From Kiritimatiellia bacterium (lineage in GTDB: Bacteria > Verrucomicrobiota > Kiritimatiellia > RFP12 > UBA1067), in assembly GCA_017406465.1 (NCBI GenBank), contig JAFQYM010000013.1, positions 1 to 64,000 on the forward strand: 64,000 nt of DNA. The letters run 5' to 3'. The position numbers and the translations under genes were made by a program. Positions 27,324 to 35,297 of this stretch are shown here, one piece after another (positions within the stretch are counted from its first letter, which is position 1; the number at the start of each line of letters is the position of its first letter). The notes under the pieces were generated by a model. The model was not told the DNA's origin and ran no database searches. It saw nothing but the letters and a program-made list of their open reading frames with translations.

Positions 27324-28816
27324 ATAATCTGTTGAAGAGCGGTGCGGCGAAGCGGCTTGGCATCGGGTCGCGGCGGGCGTGCTACGCCCTGCCCGACGGG
27401 CGTCTTTGCGTCAAATGCTATCGCAGCGACGCCGAAATCGCCGAAGGCAAGCATCCGGGACGTCTGCCGTTCAAACCCATCGCGCCGGCGGTTGCACAGG
27501 AGATATCCCGCTTCCGCTTCGACGAGAAGCACAACACGTGTTGTCAGGAGTACGCATACTGGAAAAAGCTGAAGGAACGCCTTGCGCCTGACGACATGGC
27601 GTTCCTCCCGTCTGTCATGGAGAAGATACTCGTCCCCTCGAGGGGATGGTGCGTGGTAGAGGAACTGATATCAAACGCCGACGGATCTCGGGTGAGGAAA
27701 TTCCATGAGGAGTGGATGTTGGCGGATGGGGAGATGCGCGCCAGGATGGTTGAATCGCTGGATGCGTTCGCGAAGTTGATAGAGCGTCACGCCATCCGCA
27801 TATATGATCCGCAGAACATACTTGTACAGAAGCTCGCCGACGGTTCCATAAGGCTTCGTGTGACGGATTTCGAGCCGGCTTCGAGGACGCTTGTATCGTT
27901 CGACCGCCTGTCGTCGGCGATAGCGAGAATGAAGATACGGCGACGCATGGCGCGCTATCGCCGTTTATTCGGCATATACAAGGACTCGAATGTCCCCTCT
28001 GTCGCCGCATTGCGGGCTTTGCCGCCAGTGAACGTGCTATGCATGAAGTGGGGGGACTACTACACGGCGGATTACGTGAACAGGCTGTATGCCGGGGTTC
28101 GGCGCAATCTCGTGCGGCCGTTTCGCTTTGTGTGCATGACGGACGACTCGACGGGATTCGCGCCGGGCATCGAGGCGGTGCCTTTCCCCGACGATCCGAA
28201 GGTGCCTGGCAAGCACTTTCCGCGCGAATGGCCGAACATCTTTGCGAAGCTTGCCGTGTTCAAGGATGGATTCGCCAACCTTTCCGGGCCGACGCTTTTC
28301 CTCGACGTTGACATTCTCATAACAGGACCGCTCGACCGCTTCTTTGACTACAAGCCTGGCGAATTCTGCATAATACACAACTGGGTGGAGAGGCGCAAGT
28401 CGCTGTTTCGCAAGGCGCCTGACATTGGCAACTCTTCGTGCTTCCGCTTCGAGGCTGGCAAGTCCAACGGAGTATGGGAGACGTTCATCCGGGAGAAGGA
28501 CATCCCCGGACAGGCCGAGAAGTTCTGGCTTGGGTCGCAGAAATTCCAGACATACGCGATGATGAAGACGGGCAAGGTGAATTGGTGGCCGTCCGACTGG
28601 GTGTGTTCCTTCAAGAGACAGCTCGTGCCAGTGTTTCCGCTGAACAAGATATTTGTCCCATGGCGTCCGCCGAAGAGCGCCTCGATAGTTGCGTTCCATG
28701 GACAGCCTGACCTCCCGCAGGCTCTCGCAGGTTATTATCGCAAATACGACAAACCGGCCAAGATGCACCTCACCTGCAAGCCGACGAAATGGATCTTGGA
28801 ATACTGGCATGAGTGA
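27305..28816 (+). CDS. YrbL-like kinase fused to a glycosyltransferase
   Basis: 503 residues; the ATG overlaps the end of the previous gene by 19 bases. Residues ~1-225 resemble the YrbL/PhoP-network kinase-like family: a glycine-rich start (LGIGSRRACYALPDGRLCVKCYR), the EELISNADG segment, a catalytic-loop equivalent IYDPQNILV and a DFE metal-binding motif (RVTDFEPASR). Residues ~240-503 form a glycosyltransferase domain with a DxD in TLFLDVDILITGPLD and a donor-side segment RPFRFVCMTDDSTG, similar to GT8-like enzymes. Joining the two suggests that one protein adds and phosphorylates a sugar, as inner-core lipopolysaccharide enzymes do separately. The stop overlaps the next start by 8 bases. 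Confidence 0.78.
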   Translation: MVAEEIDNLLKSGAAKRLGIGSRRACYALPDGRLCVKCYRSDAEIAEGKHPGRLPFKPIAPAVAQEISRFRFDEKHNTCCQEYAYWKKLKERLAPDDMAFLPSVMEKILVPSRGWCVVEELISNADGSRVRKFHEEWMLADGEMRARMVESLDAFAKLIERHAIRIYDPQNILVQKLADGSIRLRVTDFEPASRTLVSFDRLSSAIARMKIRRRMARYRRLFGIYKDSNVPSVAALRALPPVNVLCMKWGDYYTADYVNRLYAGVRRNLVRPFRFVCMTDDSTGFAPGIEAVPFPDDPKVPGKHFPREWPNIFAKLAVFKDGFANLSGPTLFLDVDILITGPLDRFFDYKPGEFCIIHNWVERRKSLFRKAPDIGNSSCFRFEAGKSNGVWETFIREKDIPGQAEKFWLGSQKFQTYAMMKTGKVNWWPSDWVCSFKRQLVPVFPLNKIFVPWRPPKSASIVAFHGQPDLPQALAGYYRKYDKPAKMHLTCKPTKWILEYWHE

Positions 28817-30242
28817 TACCCTCCGTCCAGAGTTGCATCTCTTTGTCATCTGGTCGTCGGCCATGCCGTTGGCGGACAGGATGCTGGCCGACATGGCGCG
28901 CCGTCTGGAAATCGTCTGGCGGCGCGAATTCCCCATTGAGGGCCGCGCGCGCGACTTCTACCGCAGGTTTTATGCGCACATGAGGCTTGACGGCAAGCGC
29001 AAGGAAAAGTCCTGCGGGAAGGGCCCCTATCTGCTGGTCGTCGTGCGCGATTCCAATCCAGAATACGTAAAGGCGCCAAACGGCATCGCGGTGAACCGGA
29101 CGATGCGGGATTTGAAGTCCCGCTACCGCGAATGGGCTCGGCGCGGCTATCGGGTGCATGGCACGTTGACGCGCGAAGAGTTCGCGCGCGACATAGAGGT
29201 CCTGACCGGGCACTCCGCTGCGGAATGGGCGCTTGGCGTTCCGGACGGCGCAATCGGGCCGTGCCTGCCGCCGCTTGCATCCTTGCCGCCTGTGCCGGGA
29301 ATCCTTGAACGGATCCGGCTGCGCCGGGCGCAGAAGAAGGCCTGTGCCAAGAAGCGGAAACGCCTCTCTAAGCGGATTCGCGCCGCCTGGTGGGACGTGA
29401 TAACCTCGGAGGGTTCGGCAATGGGACTCCTTGATTGTCGCGTCTTGCTTGAGAACAAGCTTGTCAACGACATATTCTTCGAGGGCACGTTCAAGGGCGA
29501 GCCGTGCATCGTCAAGTGCTCTTCGCGCGCGCCGGAGTCGATCGAAAACGAATACAGGATGTCGCGCCGCCTGGCCGCCGTCGCGCCGGTCTGCGCCGAG
29601 GCGCTTGCGTTGTGGCGCTCGCCAGACGGAAGGCGCGCGTTCGTCGTGACGCGCAAATTGCCCGGTCCGTCGCTTGCCGGCATGCTTGCGAGGGATGTCG
29701 GCGAGGAAGAGGCCGTCGGCGTACTGGAGGACATGATTCGCATAGCCGAGGCGCTTATAAAGTCCGGCATAGTCTGGCGTGACATAATACCCGACAATTT
29801 CATGCGCGACTCGGACGGGCATCTCAAGCTCATCGACGCGCAGTTTGCAGTCGACCGCAACGACTTCAGGGAGGATCCGTTCCTCCTGAAGAACTGGGGC
29901 TACCGCATGCTGACCTTTGCGCACCATCCTATGACGGCGGGCTACGGATGGAACGACGCGGCGATGATGCTCTTCTACACCTGGAAGCTTTCCGGCTCCG
30001 CCCGCGCACAGGAGCTGTGCGACAGGCTGCGCACGATGTCCGATGCGTCCAACTTCACGGTGGAGTACGGCGGTATGGACCGTTTTCGCATGCGCATTGC
30101 GCTTGCCGTCCTGCGCATGCAGCGGGCGATTGCGGGACTGCGCGGCGGAAGTGCCGCGCTCGACACGCGCATAGCCCGCGCCGAGGCGTTCCTCAAGAGG
30201 GACTGTGGCCTTTGGAAAAAGGTACTGGGAATCAAGACATGA
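28809..30242 (+). CDS. Protein with conserved N-terminal domain and kinase-like domain
   Basis: 477 residues from the ATG at 28809, inside the end of the previous gene. Residues ~1-135 form a domain (RPELHLFVIWSSA, GKGPYLLVVVRDSNPEY, LKSRYREWARRGYRVHGT, EFARDIEVLTGHSAAEW) that recurs at the start of the protein encoded at 36781. A basic linker follows, then a protein-kinase-like domain (~225-420) with a glycine-poor nucleotide loop, EGTFKGEPCIVKCSS, the catalytic loop IVWRDIIPDNFM and the metal motif IDAQF. HRD and DFG are thus replaced by WRD and DAQ, while the catalytic Asp and Asn remain. Phosphorylation of a sugar or lipid in the glycan is more likely than protein phosphorylation. It ends in an ATGA overlap. 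Confidence 0.75.
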   Translation: MSDTLRPELHLFVIWSSAMPLADRMLADMARRLEIVWRREFPIEGRARDFYRRFYAHMRLDGKRKEKSCGKGPYLLVVVRDSNPEYVKAPNGIAVNRTMRDLKSRYREWARRGYRVHGTLTREEFARDIEVLTGHSAAEWALGVPDGAIGPCLPPLASLPPVPGILERIRLRRAQKKACAKKRKRLSKRIRAAWWDVITSEGSAMGLLDCRVLLENKLVNDIFFEGTFKGEPCIVKCSSRAPESIENEYRMSRRLAAVAPVCAEALALWRSPDGRRAFVVTRKLPGPSLAGMLARDVGEEEAVGVLEDMIRIAEALIKSGIVWRDIIPDNFMRDSDGHLKLIDAQFAVDRNDFREDPFLLKNWGYRMLTFAHHPMTAGYGWNDAAMMLFYTWKLSGSARAQELCDRLRTMSDASNFTVEYGGMDRFRMRIALAVLRMQRAIAGLRGGSAALDTRIARAEAFLKRDCGLWKKVLGIKT

Positions 30243-31018
30243 TACCCAAGGTCGTTCACTTTGTCTGGCTTGGCGGCGCCCCGAAGCCGCAGGTGGTGCT
30301 CAAGTGCATTGAGTCCTGGCGGCGCATGTGCCCCGGGTGGGAGATCCGCGAATGGGGCGACGGGTCTCTTGAAGGCGTTGGAAACCGCTACCTCTGCGAG
30401 ACCGTGGAGCACCGCAAGTGGGCGTTTGCCGCGGACTACCTCAGGCTGAAGATACTGAACGACCATGGCGGGTTTTACCTCGACACCGACCTTGAGCTTC
30501 TAAAGCCGATTGACGAGTTCTGCACATGCGACTTCGTGACGGGGTTCATAGACCGTCCGCCGAACGTGTTCCTCAACATGTGCTTTCTCGGCGCGGCGAA
30601 GGGGAACGGACGCATTGCCGAAATGCTGGACGAGTACGAGAGGATTTCGTTCGTCGGACCGGACGGAGAGCTCGACCAGACCCCGAACGTGGTCCGCTTC
30701 GCGCGGTATTTCTCCTCTCGCGGATTCGACTTTTCCGACGCTCACGCCACCGTCGAACTGTCGCCGACGGAGCGTATATGCCCAGTCGAGTGGTTCAATT
30801 CGCGCGATGGGTATGCCTTTCACCACTATGCGGCGTCGTGGCTGGACGACTGGACGCGGAAGGTGTGGCTGAAGTGTGGCGGCTGGAAGCTCGTCCGCTT
30901 CAAACGTCGGCTGGAGTCCGCCTCTCCGGCTCCGTCGTTGATGCAGGGCGAGCGAGCCGTACTCTCGCTGCCGCTCGGCAGCCGGAAGAAGGTCGTCCTG
31001 ACGAGGAGCGGGGCATGA
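30239..31018 (+). CDS. GT32-like (DXD sugar-binding) glycosyltransferase
   Basis: 259 residues; ATG in an ATGA overlap. It begins MIPKVVHFVWLGG and carries the family hallmarks SWRRMCPGWEIREWG, KWAFAADYLRLKILNDHGG and the DXD site FYLDTDLELLKPID, placing it in the Gly_transf_sug/GT32 group (OCH1-like capsular transferases). A divalent metal and an NDP-sugar are expected cofactors. The C-terminal ~40 residues are basic and low in conservation. It is translationally coupled to the GT2 gene that follows; acceptor unknown. Confidence 0.88.
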   Translation: MIPKVVHFVWLGGAPKPQVVLKCIESWRRMCPGWEIREWGDGSLEGVGNRYLCETVEHRKWAFAADYLRLKILNDHGGFYLDTDLELLKPIDEFCTCDFVTGFIDRPPNVFLNMCFLGAAKGNGRIAEMLDEYERISFVGPDGELDQTPNVVRFARYFSSRGFDFSDAHATVELSPTERICPVEWFNSRDGYAFHHYAASWLDDWTRKVWLKCGGWKLVRFKRRLESASPAPSLMQGERAVLSLPLGSRKKVVLTRSGA

Positions 31019-31941
31019 AGATATCTGTCGTAATCCCCGTGTACAACGTCGCCCGGTTTCTCCCGGCGTGCCTTGACTCGCTGTCGGCGCAGACGTTCCG
31101 CGACTGGACATGCATTCTTGTGGACGACGGGTCGGATGACGGCTCTTCGGAAATATGCAGTGCACAGGCCGCGTACGACAAGCGTTTTAGCGTGTGTCGT
31201 ACGAAGAACCGCGGGGCTTCCGCCGCTCGCAACACAGGCCTGTCGTTGGCCAAGGGTGACGCCGTGTACTTCTGTGATTCCGACGACGTCCTGCACCAGG
31301 AGCTGCTGTCGTGCCTCGCGTCTGCGCTTGAGTCCTCCGAAGCAGACTTCTCATACGTAGATGCGGCGGAGTTCCCCGAAGACGGCAAGCCGGCGTTCCG
31401 AATGCCCTCGGCGGAGCCCGAGCTTGTCGAGGATGCGTTCGCCCTCTTTTCAGGCCAGAAGTGCGGTTTGGCGGTTTGGCATTGCCTCTTCCGTCGCGAG
31501 GCGATTTCTGGACTTTCATTCCCCGTGGGCATAAGCAGGGGGGAAGACAGGGTTTTCATGTATGAGTTCCTGAAGAATTCCCCCAGGATGGCAAGACTGT
31601 CCGCCGCACTATACGGTTATCGGCAGCGGAAGGGGTCGGTGGTGCATGGCGGGCTTGGCGAAAGCGTTGTTGCTGGCTGTGCGGATGTCATGCGTCGGCT
31701 TGCCGCAAGCTATGCCGGCGACCCACGCCTCGCGGCGCTTCGCAGAGGGGAGTTTGTGTTCATGACGAAATGCATTGTGCGCGAATGCGAACGTCATCAG
31801 GAGGCGGGCGACATGCCGCGGTGCAGGGAGGCAATAGGGGCTCTTGTTGCCGATGGCACCATACGGCTCCGCGACTTCGGGCTGAAGTGGGGTTGGCGGC
31901 TCTTCAGATTCGCACGAATGCCTCGCACCCCGTTAGCATGA
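31015..31941 (+). CDS. GT2-family glycosyltransferase
   Basis: 308 residues, ATG in an ATGA overlap. The N-terminal GT-A domain has MKISVVIPVYNVARFLPACLDSLSAQTF, VDDGSDDGS, NRGASAARNTGLSLAKGD and the DXD-type YFCDSDDVL. The last third is basic, probably for membrane association. It is the last gene of the operon that begins with galM. Its 3' end overlaps by 38 bases the 3' end of a convergent GT2 gene on the other strand (31904-31941), so no separate terminator fits between them. Confidence 0.9.
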   Translation: MKISVVIPVYNVARFLPACLDSLSAQTFRDWTCILVDDGSDDGSSEICSAQAAYDKRFSVCRTKNRGASAARNTGLSLAKGDAVYFCDSDDVLHQELLSCLASALESSEADFSYVDAAEFPEDGKPAFRMPSAEPELVEDAFALFSGQKCGLAVWHCLFRREAISGLSFPVGISRGEDRVFMYEFLKNSPRMARLSAALYGYRQRKGSVVHGGLGESVVAGCADVMRRLAASYAGDPRLAALRRGEFVFMTKCIVRECERHQEAGDMPRCREAIGALVADGTIRLRDFGLKWGWRLFRFARMPRTPLA

Positions 31942-32890
31942 ACAGATTCCATAGGAGGCGCTTGCGGAAATGCAGCTTATGCCTGAGGTCTATTCCGATT
32001 GGGTAGAGGCCTCGTATCCCGTCGCGAAGGGATCTCGATTCCTCGCGCGTGAGGCGCACTCCATGTCTGATCGGGAGGAACAAGTTCACGTGTGCCGACA
32101 CGTCGAATCCGTCGAGAAACCCCTTTGTCTGGTGTTCGTTTAGCCCCATTGCCAGTGGAAGCGTTGTCGCGAGGGTCCTGAAAGTTTCGATGTGCGAAAG
32201 CATTGAACTGGGGCTTGGGTTAAGCCATCCACCCGCGGCGGTAGCGCGCCAGGCGTATCCGGTCCAGTCAATCCTCACGTACTTTCGGCAGCGTGGGAGG
32301 GCCGTGTAGTGCCAGCGGAAGTCCTGTTCAACGCGAACGCCAGGGGGGAAGGGCAGGTCGGCGAAGACATCGCGTCGGTATAGGTTTAGCCAGACTTCGC
32401 AGGGGATGTTTGCCTTGAGACCAGAGAGCCATTCGCATATTCCGGCGCGGTCGGCGACCTTGATTTCGGCATCTGCCGCAGGGCCGTCGTCGGGGAACTT
32501 GGGTTCTGTCGTCTCGTCGAACATGAGCTTTTTGCATCCGGTTATGTCCGATTGGTGTTTCTCCGCGAGGTTGAACAGCGTCTCAAGGTAGCGCGGATGG
32601 TATATGTCGTCCTCGTCTAGAAACGCGAAGTACTTGCCGCGTACCTTAGCCATGGCAGTGTTCCGCGCGACGGAAGTGCCGCCGTTCTTCTGGTGGATGA
32701 CCTTAAGCCGTGCATCGGATGCCGCGAATTCGTCTGCAAGAGCCCCCGAACCGTCCTTTGACTCGTCGTCCACGAGAATCCACTCCCAGTCTTGGAAAGT
32801 CTGTGCCTGCATCGAGGCGAAGGTTTTCCGCAGGAATCTGACGCCCTTGTAGACGGGCGTTACAACGGAGATGGCGGGCCGGACAGACAT
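31904..32890 (-). CDS. GT2-family glycosyltransferase (convergent)
   Basis: 328 residues. The GT-A domain shows PAISVVTPVYKGVRFLRKTFASMQAQTFQDW, VDDESKDGSG, NGGTSVARNTAMAKVRGKYFAFLDEDD. It is related to, but clearly different from, the GT2 encoded on the plus strand next to it. It is the last gene of a three-gene minus-strand unit, 12 bases after the end of a DUF1796 gene, and likely acts on the same glycan as the DUF1796 proteins. Confidence 0.9.
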   Translation of the reverse strand: MSVRPAISVVTPVYKGVRFLRKTFASMQAQTFQDWEWILVDDESKDGSGALADEFAASDARLKVIHQKNGGTSVARNTAMAKVRGKYFAFLDEDDIYHPRYLETLFNLAEKHQSDITGCKKLMFDETTEPKFPDDGPAADAEIKVADRAGICEWLSGLKANIPCEVWLNLYRRDVFADLPFPPGVRVEQDFRWHYTALPRCRKYVRIDWTGYAWRATAAGGWLNPSPSSMLSHIETFRTLATTLPLAMGLNEHQTKGFLDGFDVSAHVNLFLPIRHGVRLTREESRSLRDGIRGLYPIGIDLRHKLHFRKRLLWNLFMLTGCEAFVRI

Positions 32891-32902
32891 TTCGGCGGCT
32901 CC

Positions 32903-33697
32903 TTACCTGCGGGCGGCTTGGATGCCGAACATCGAGCGAAGGCGCTCCTTTGCCTTTGCGACAAGGAGTCCGAGACGGGTGTTGACCTTGTACTTTTTCA
33001 TGTTCATCTTGAGATTGTGTGCCTTGCGCTCGGCCTTTGTGCGGTAGTCCCTGACGGATATCCCGAGAGACCTGAGGGAGTCTGCGACCGCGGAGAAGCA
33101 GACGTCCGTTTCGTCGTCGTGGTAGTTGAACCTTATTTCGGTTATGCCTTCCGCCGGACTGTCCACTGCGCGGCGATCATAGGGGGTGTCCCGGTCGAGG
33201 ATGAAGTGGATGAAGTCGAACGAAACACCTGGGAACGCCGCCGACATGTCGGCGCGTGCCTTGACTAAGTCATCAATGGACGGCGTCTGCCGACCGCCCT
33301 TGTTGGACGAGTCGATGTATACGGCAAGCACGCGCATGGATTTCCCGAGTAGGTCAAAAAACCGCTTCTCGCGGCGCGCGTACTTCGCCACGACCTGGGC
33401 GAGGCTGTCCTCTATGGGGCCGTCCGAGAAGTCGTGCAGGTGCTTGAAGCCGGTCTTCCTGTTGTGGAACATGCCGAGTCCGTTAATCGGATTTGTGCCA
33501 TCGTAGACGAAGTCCTCCTTTTCCATCCAGCGGTCGAAGTGGTGGAGGAGAATGTCTACGCGGGAAGGGAGAGTCGCGCCGGCAAGCCAGTCAAATGGAA
33601 ATGAGGCGAACTGCATGTTCGCCTTGCGAAGTGTCATGGAACAGGCGCATGCCTGTCCGAGGCTGAAGGCGAGATCGTATTCTCCGGTGGCATTCAT
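32903..33697 (-). CDS. DUF1796 putative papain-like cysteine peptidase
   Basis: 264 residues when started at the ATG at 33697, which has AGAAGGA upstream and lies two bases after the previous stop; longer frames run into the upstream gene. The start YDLAFSLGQACACSMTLRKANMQFASFPFDWL matches the DUF1796 signature (SLGxxC...LR...S.PFDW). Later segments RVLAVYIDSSNKGG and VSFDFIHFILDRDTPYDRR also fit. DUF1796 is annotated as papain-like by distant similarity and is regularly encoded in polysaccharide loci; its real activity is not established. The Cys in the SLG motif is the candidate nucleophile. Confidence 0.8.
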   Translation of the reverse strand: MNATGEYDLAFSLGQACACSMTLRKANMQFASFPFDWLAGATLPSRVDILLHHFDRWMEKEDFVYDGTNPINGLGMFHNRKTGFKHLHDFSDGPIEDSLAQVVAKYARREKRFFDLLGKSMRVLAVYIDSSNKGGRQTPSIDDLVKARADMSAAFPGVSFDFIHFILDRDTPYDRRAVDSPAEGITEIRFNYHDDETDVCFSAVADSLRSLGISVRDYRTKAERKAHNLKMNMKKYKVNTRLGLLVAKAKERLRSMFGIQAARR

Positions 33698-33699
33698 CG

Positions 33700-35217
33700 T
33701 CAGTCCTTCTCGAATTTGAAAGCATGCTTTTTGGGGAGTATCTTCGCTGGGGTGAACTCGGCGAAAAGCGCCCGCCATCCGGCAGGGTCGCCGAGTTTTT
33801 TGTTCACGACCGCCGCACCGGGGTTGAATGCCTTGACGGTGCGCAGGACACGGTTTGGGGCTGGCTTGATCCGACCGCGGGCTGCGCGTTCTGTCACTAC
33901 GACCAAAGTGTAGTTGCGTGCGCCCCTCGCCTCGATGGCGTTTTGCACGGCGTCCACCTGTTCGCTGACGTCTTTGTCGAGCGTGTTGCGCGTATGGACG
34001 CGAAGTACGAGCGCCTTGGACGAGTCGTCGGACAGTACGCGCGTAAGTTTGTCGTTGAGGTGCCTCATACGCTGGACAAGGTCCTGACGGTCCTCGTCAA
34101 GGGTCTTCTGGTCCGGGTCGCGGTTGCTGGATTTCATGTTCAGCCGCCCGTGGAACTGGCACAAGGTCTTTTCGCACCTCCACATCATGTTCGGCTTGTT
34201 CCAAGAGTAGCCCTCGCTGCCGATGTACTCCGGATGGCGCAGGGCGTCCGCCAGCTGGCGCAGATTGTTGGAAAGAGCCCATGAGAACGGCGTCGAGTCG
34301 ACGAAGCCCCAGGAAAGTGAGAACCTGAATGCCGGCTCGCAGTTCATGCCGAGGGAAAACACATGGTCGAACTTCTTTCTGCGTAGCTTTGCAATTGCCT
34401 CGCGTGGATAGAGGAAGTCCATTATCCGCGACAGTTCCATGCGGCGCCTTATGAGGAAGTACTCCCAAGCGTTGCTGGCGCCGACTTCCTTCATCTTTAC
34501 GCGGCGCGTCCGCTCGTTCATCGCCTTTATTTCGTCGGCGGTTCTGTATTCTCGCACGGAAGCGATTTCTCGCATTGCTGATGCGCACAAACCATGGTTG
34601 ACGGCGTAGTCGGGTTTTCCTGGACGACGATCCCTGAAGTCGAACGCTACGCGCATGAATCCGTCTCCAAGGTCTTCGACGATGCGTTCCTCGAAAGGAC
34701 GCCCGGGTTCGAGCGCGAACATCAAAAAGTCCACCTTGATGCGCGGATACAGCGCCTGCAGCCTTCGCTGGGCCTCGCGGCACGTTTCCACGTCCGCGGC
34801 CAGGCACGTCGGCGCGTCCATGTAGACGGCCAGAATGTTTGACGTCGCCTTGGACAGGAGCTGCAGGAACCTCTTGACCCTCCTGTCGTACTTGGCCTTT
34901 ATGGCGGGATATGCCTCGTGCAGTGGAATGTCGGGTGGAAAGTCGTGCGGGTAGATTATTTTGGTGCGCTTGTTTATATAGAGGTCTTTGCCGCTTTCCG
35001 GGTTCTTCCTGACGAACTTGAGATCCTCCTCCTCGAACCACCAAGCGAATCCCGATGCAATGATGTCGACCCTTTGCTGCAAGTCGGGCCCGGGCGTCTT
35101 GATATCGGATGTCACCCAGTCCCATGGCAGCGAAAGGAGCTGAAGACCTGCACTGCGAAGGGACTGGGAACAGGCGCAGGCATACCCCAATCCGAACACG
35201 AAATCATATTTTTTCAT
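33700..35217 (-). CDS. Two-copy DUF1796 protein
   Basis: 505 residues holding two DUF1796-like domains in tandem: the first from residue ~3 (YDFVFGLGYACACSQSLRSAGLQLLSLPWDWV) and the second from ~285 (FDHVFSLGMNCEPAFRFSLSWGFVDSTPFSWAL). The second has the more typical SLGxNC motif; the first has lost the Asn. Both keep the LxVYMDAP/LVLRVHTRN-type middle strand. No signal peptide or membrane segment is visible, so a cytoplasmic protein is expected. It is first in the minus-strand unit, under a -35/-10 pair at 35240-35269, with a short leader lacking a clear ribosome site. Confidence 0.8.
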   Translation of the reverse strand: MKKYDFVFGLGYACACSQSLRSAGLQLLSLPWDWVTSDIKTPGPDLQQRVDIIASGFAWWFEEEDLKFVRKNPESGKDLYINKRTKIIYPHDFPPDIPLHEAYPAIKAKYDRRVKRFLQLLSKATSNILAVYMDAPTCLAADVETCREAQRRLQALYPRIKVDFLMFALEPGRPFEERIVEDLGDGFMRVAFDFRDRRPGKPDYAVNHGLCASAMREIASVREYRTADEIKAMNERTRRVKMKEVGASNAWEYFLIRRRMELSRIMDFLYPREAIAKLRRKKFDHVFSLGMNCEPAFRFSLSWGFVDSTPFSWALSNNLRQLADALRHPEYIGSEGYSWNKPNMMWRCEKTLCQFHGRLNMKSSNRDPDQKTLDEDRQDLVQRMRHLNDKLTRVLSDDSSKALVLRVHTRNTLDKDVSEQVDAVQNAIEARGARNYTLVVVTERAARGRIKPAPNRVLRTVKAFNPGAAVVNKKLGDPAGWRALFAEFTPAKILPKKHAFKFEKD

Positions 35218-35239
35218 AGTTTTGGATAGTTAATTCAAT

Positions 35240-35269
35240 AGTATAAAACATTTCCGTGTGGAAAGTCAA
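35240..35269 (-). promoter_or_regulatory. Minus-strand promoter TTGACT-18-TATACT
   Basis: On the minus strand, TTGACT (35269-35264), an 18-base spacer and TATACT (35245-35240) precede the ATG at 35217. The predicted leader is only about 16 bases. Confidence 0.6.
35251..35264. promoter_or_regulatory. Palindrome TTTCC-GTGT-GGAAA between divergent promoters
   Basis: A perfect 5-bp inverted repeat with 4-base centre sits in the spacer of the minus-strand promoter and covers the -35 position of the plus-strand promoter. It is a candidate operator controlling both. Confidence 0.4.
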
Positions 35270-35278
35270 CCCCAACTG

Positions 35279-35287
35279 TGGTATACT
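35279..35287 (+). promoter_or_regulatory. Extended -10 promoter TGGTATACT
   Basis: TGG plus TATACT (35282-35287) only ten bases before the ATG at 35298; a TGGAAA at 35259-35264 is a weak -35 with a 17-base spacer. Predicted start of transcription is within about five bases of the ATG. Confidence 0.55.
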
Positions 35288-35297
35288 ATCTTGAAAA

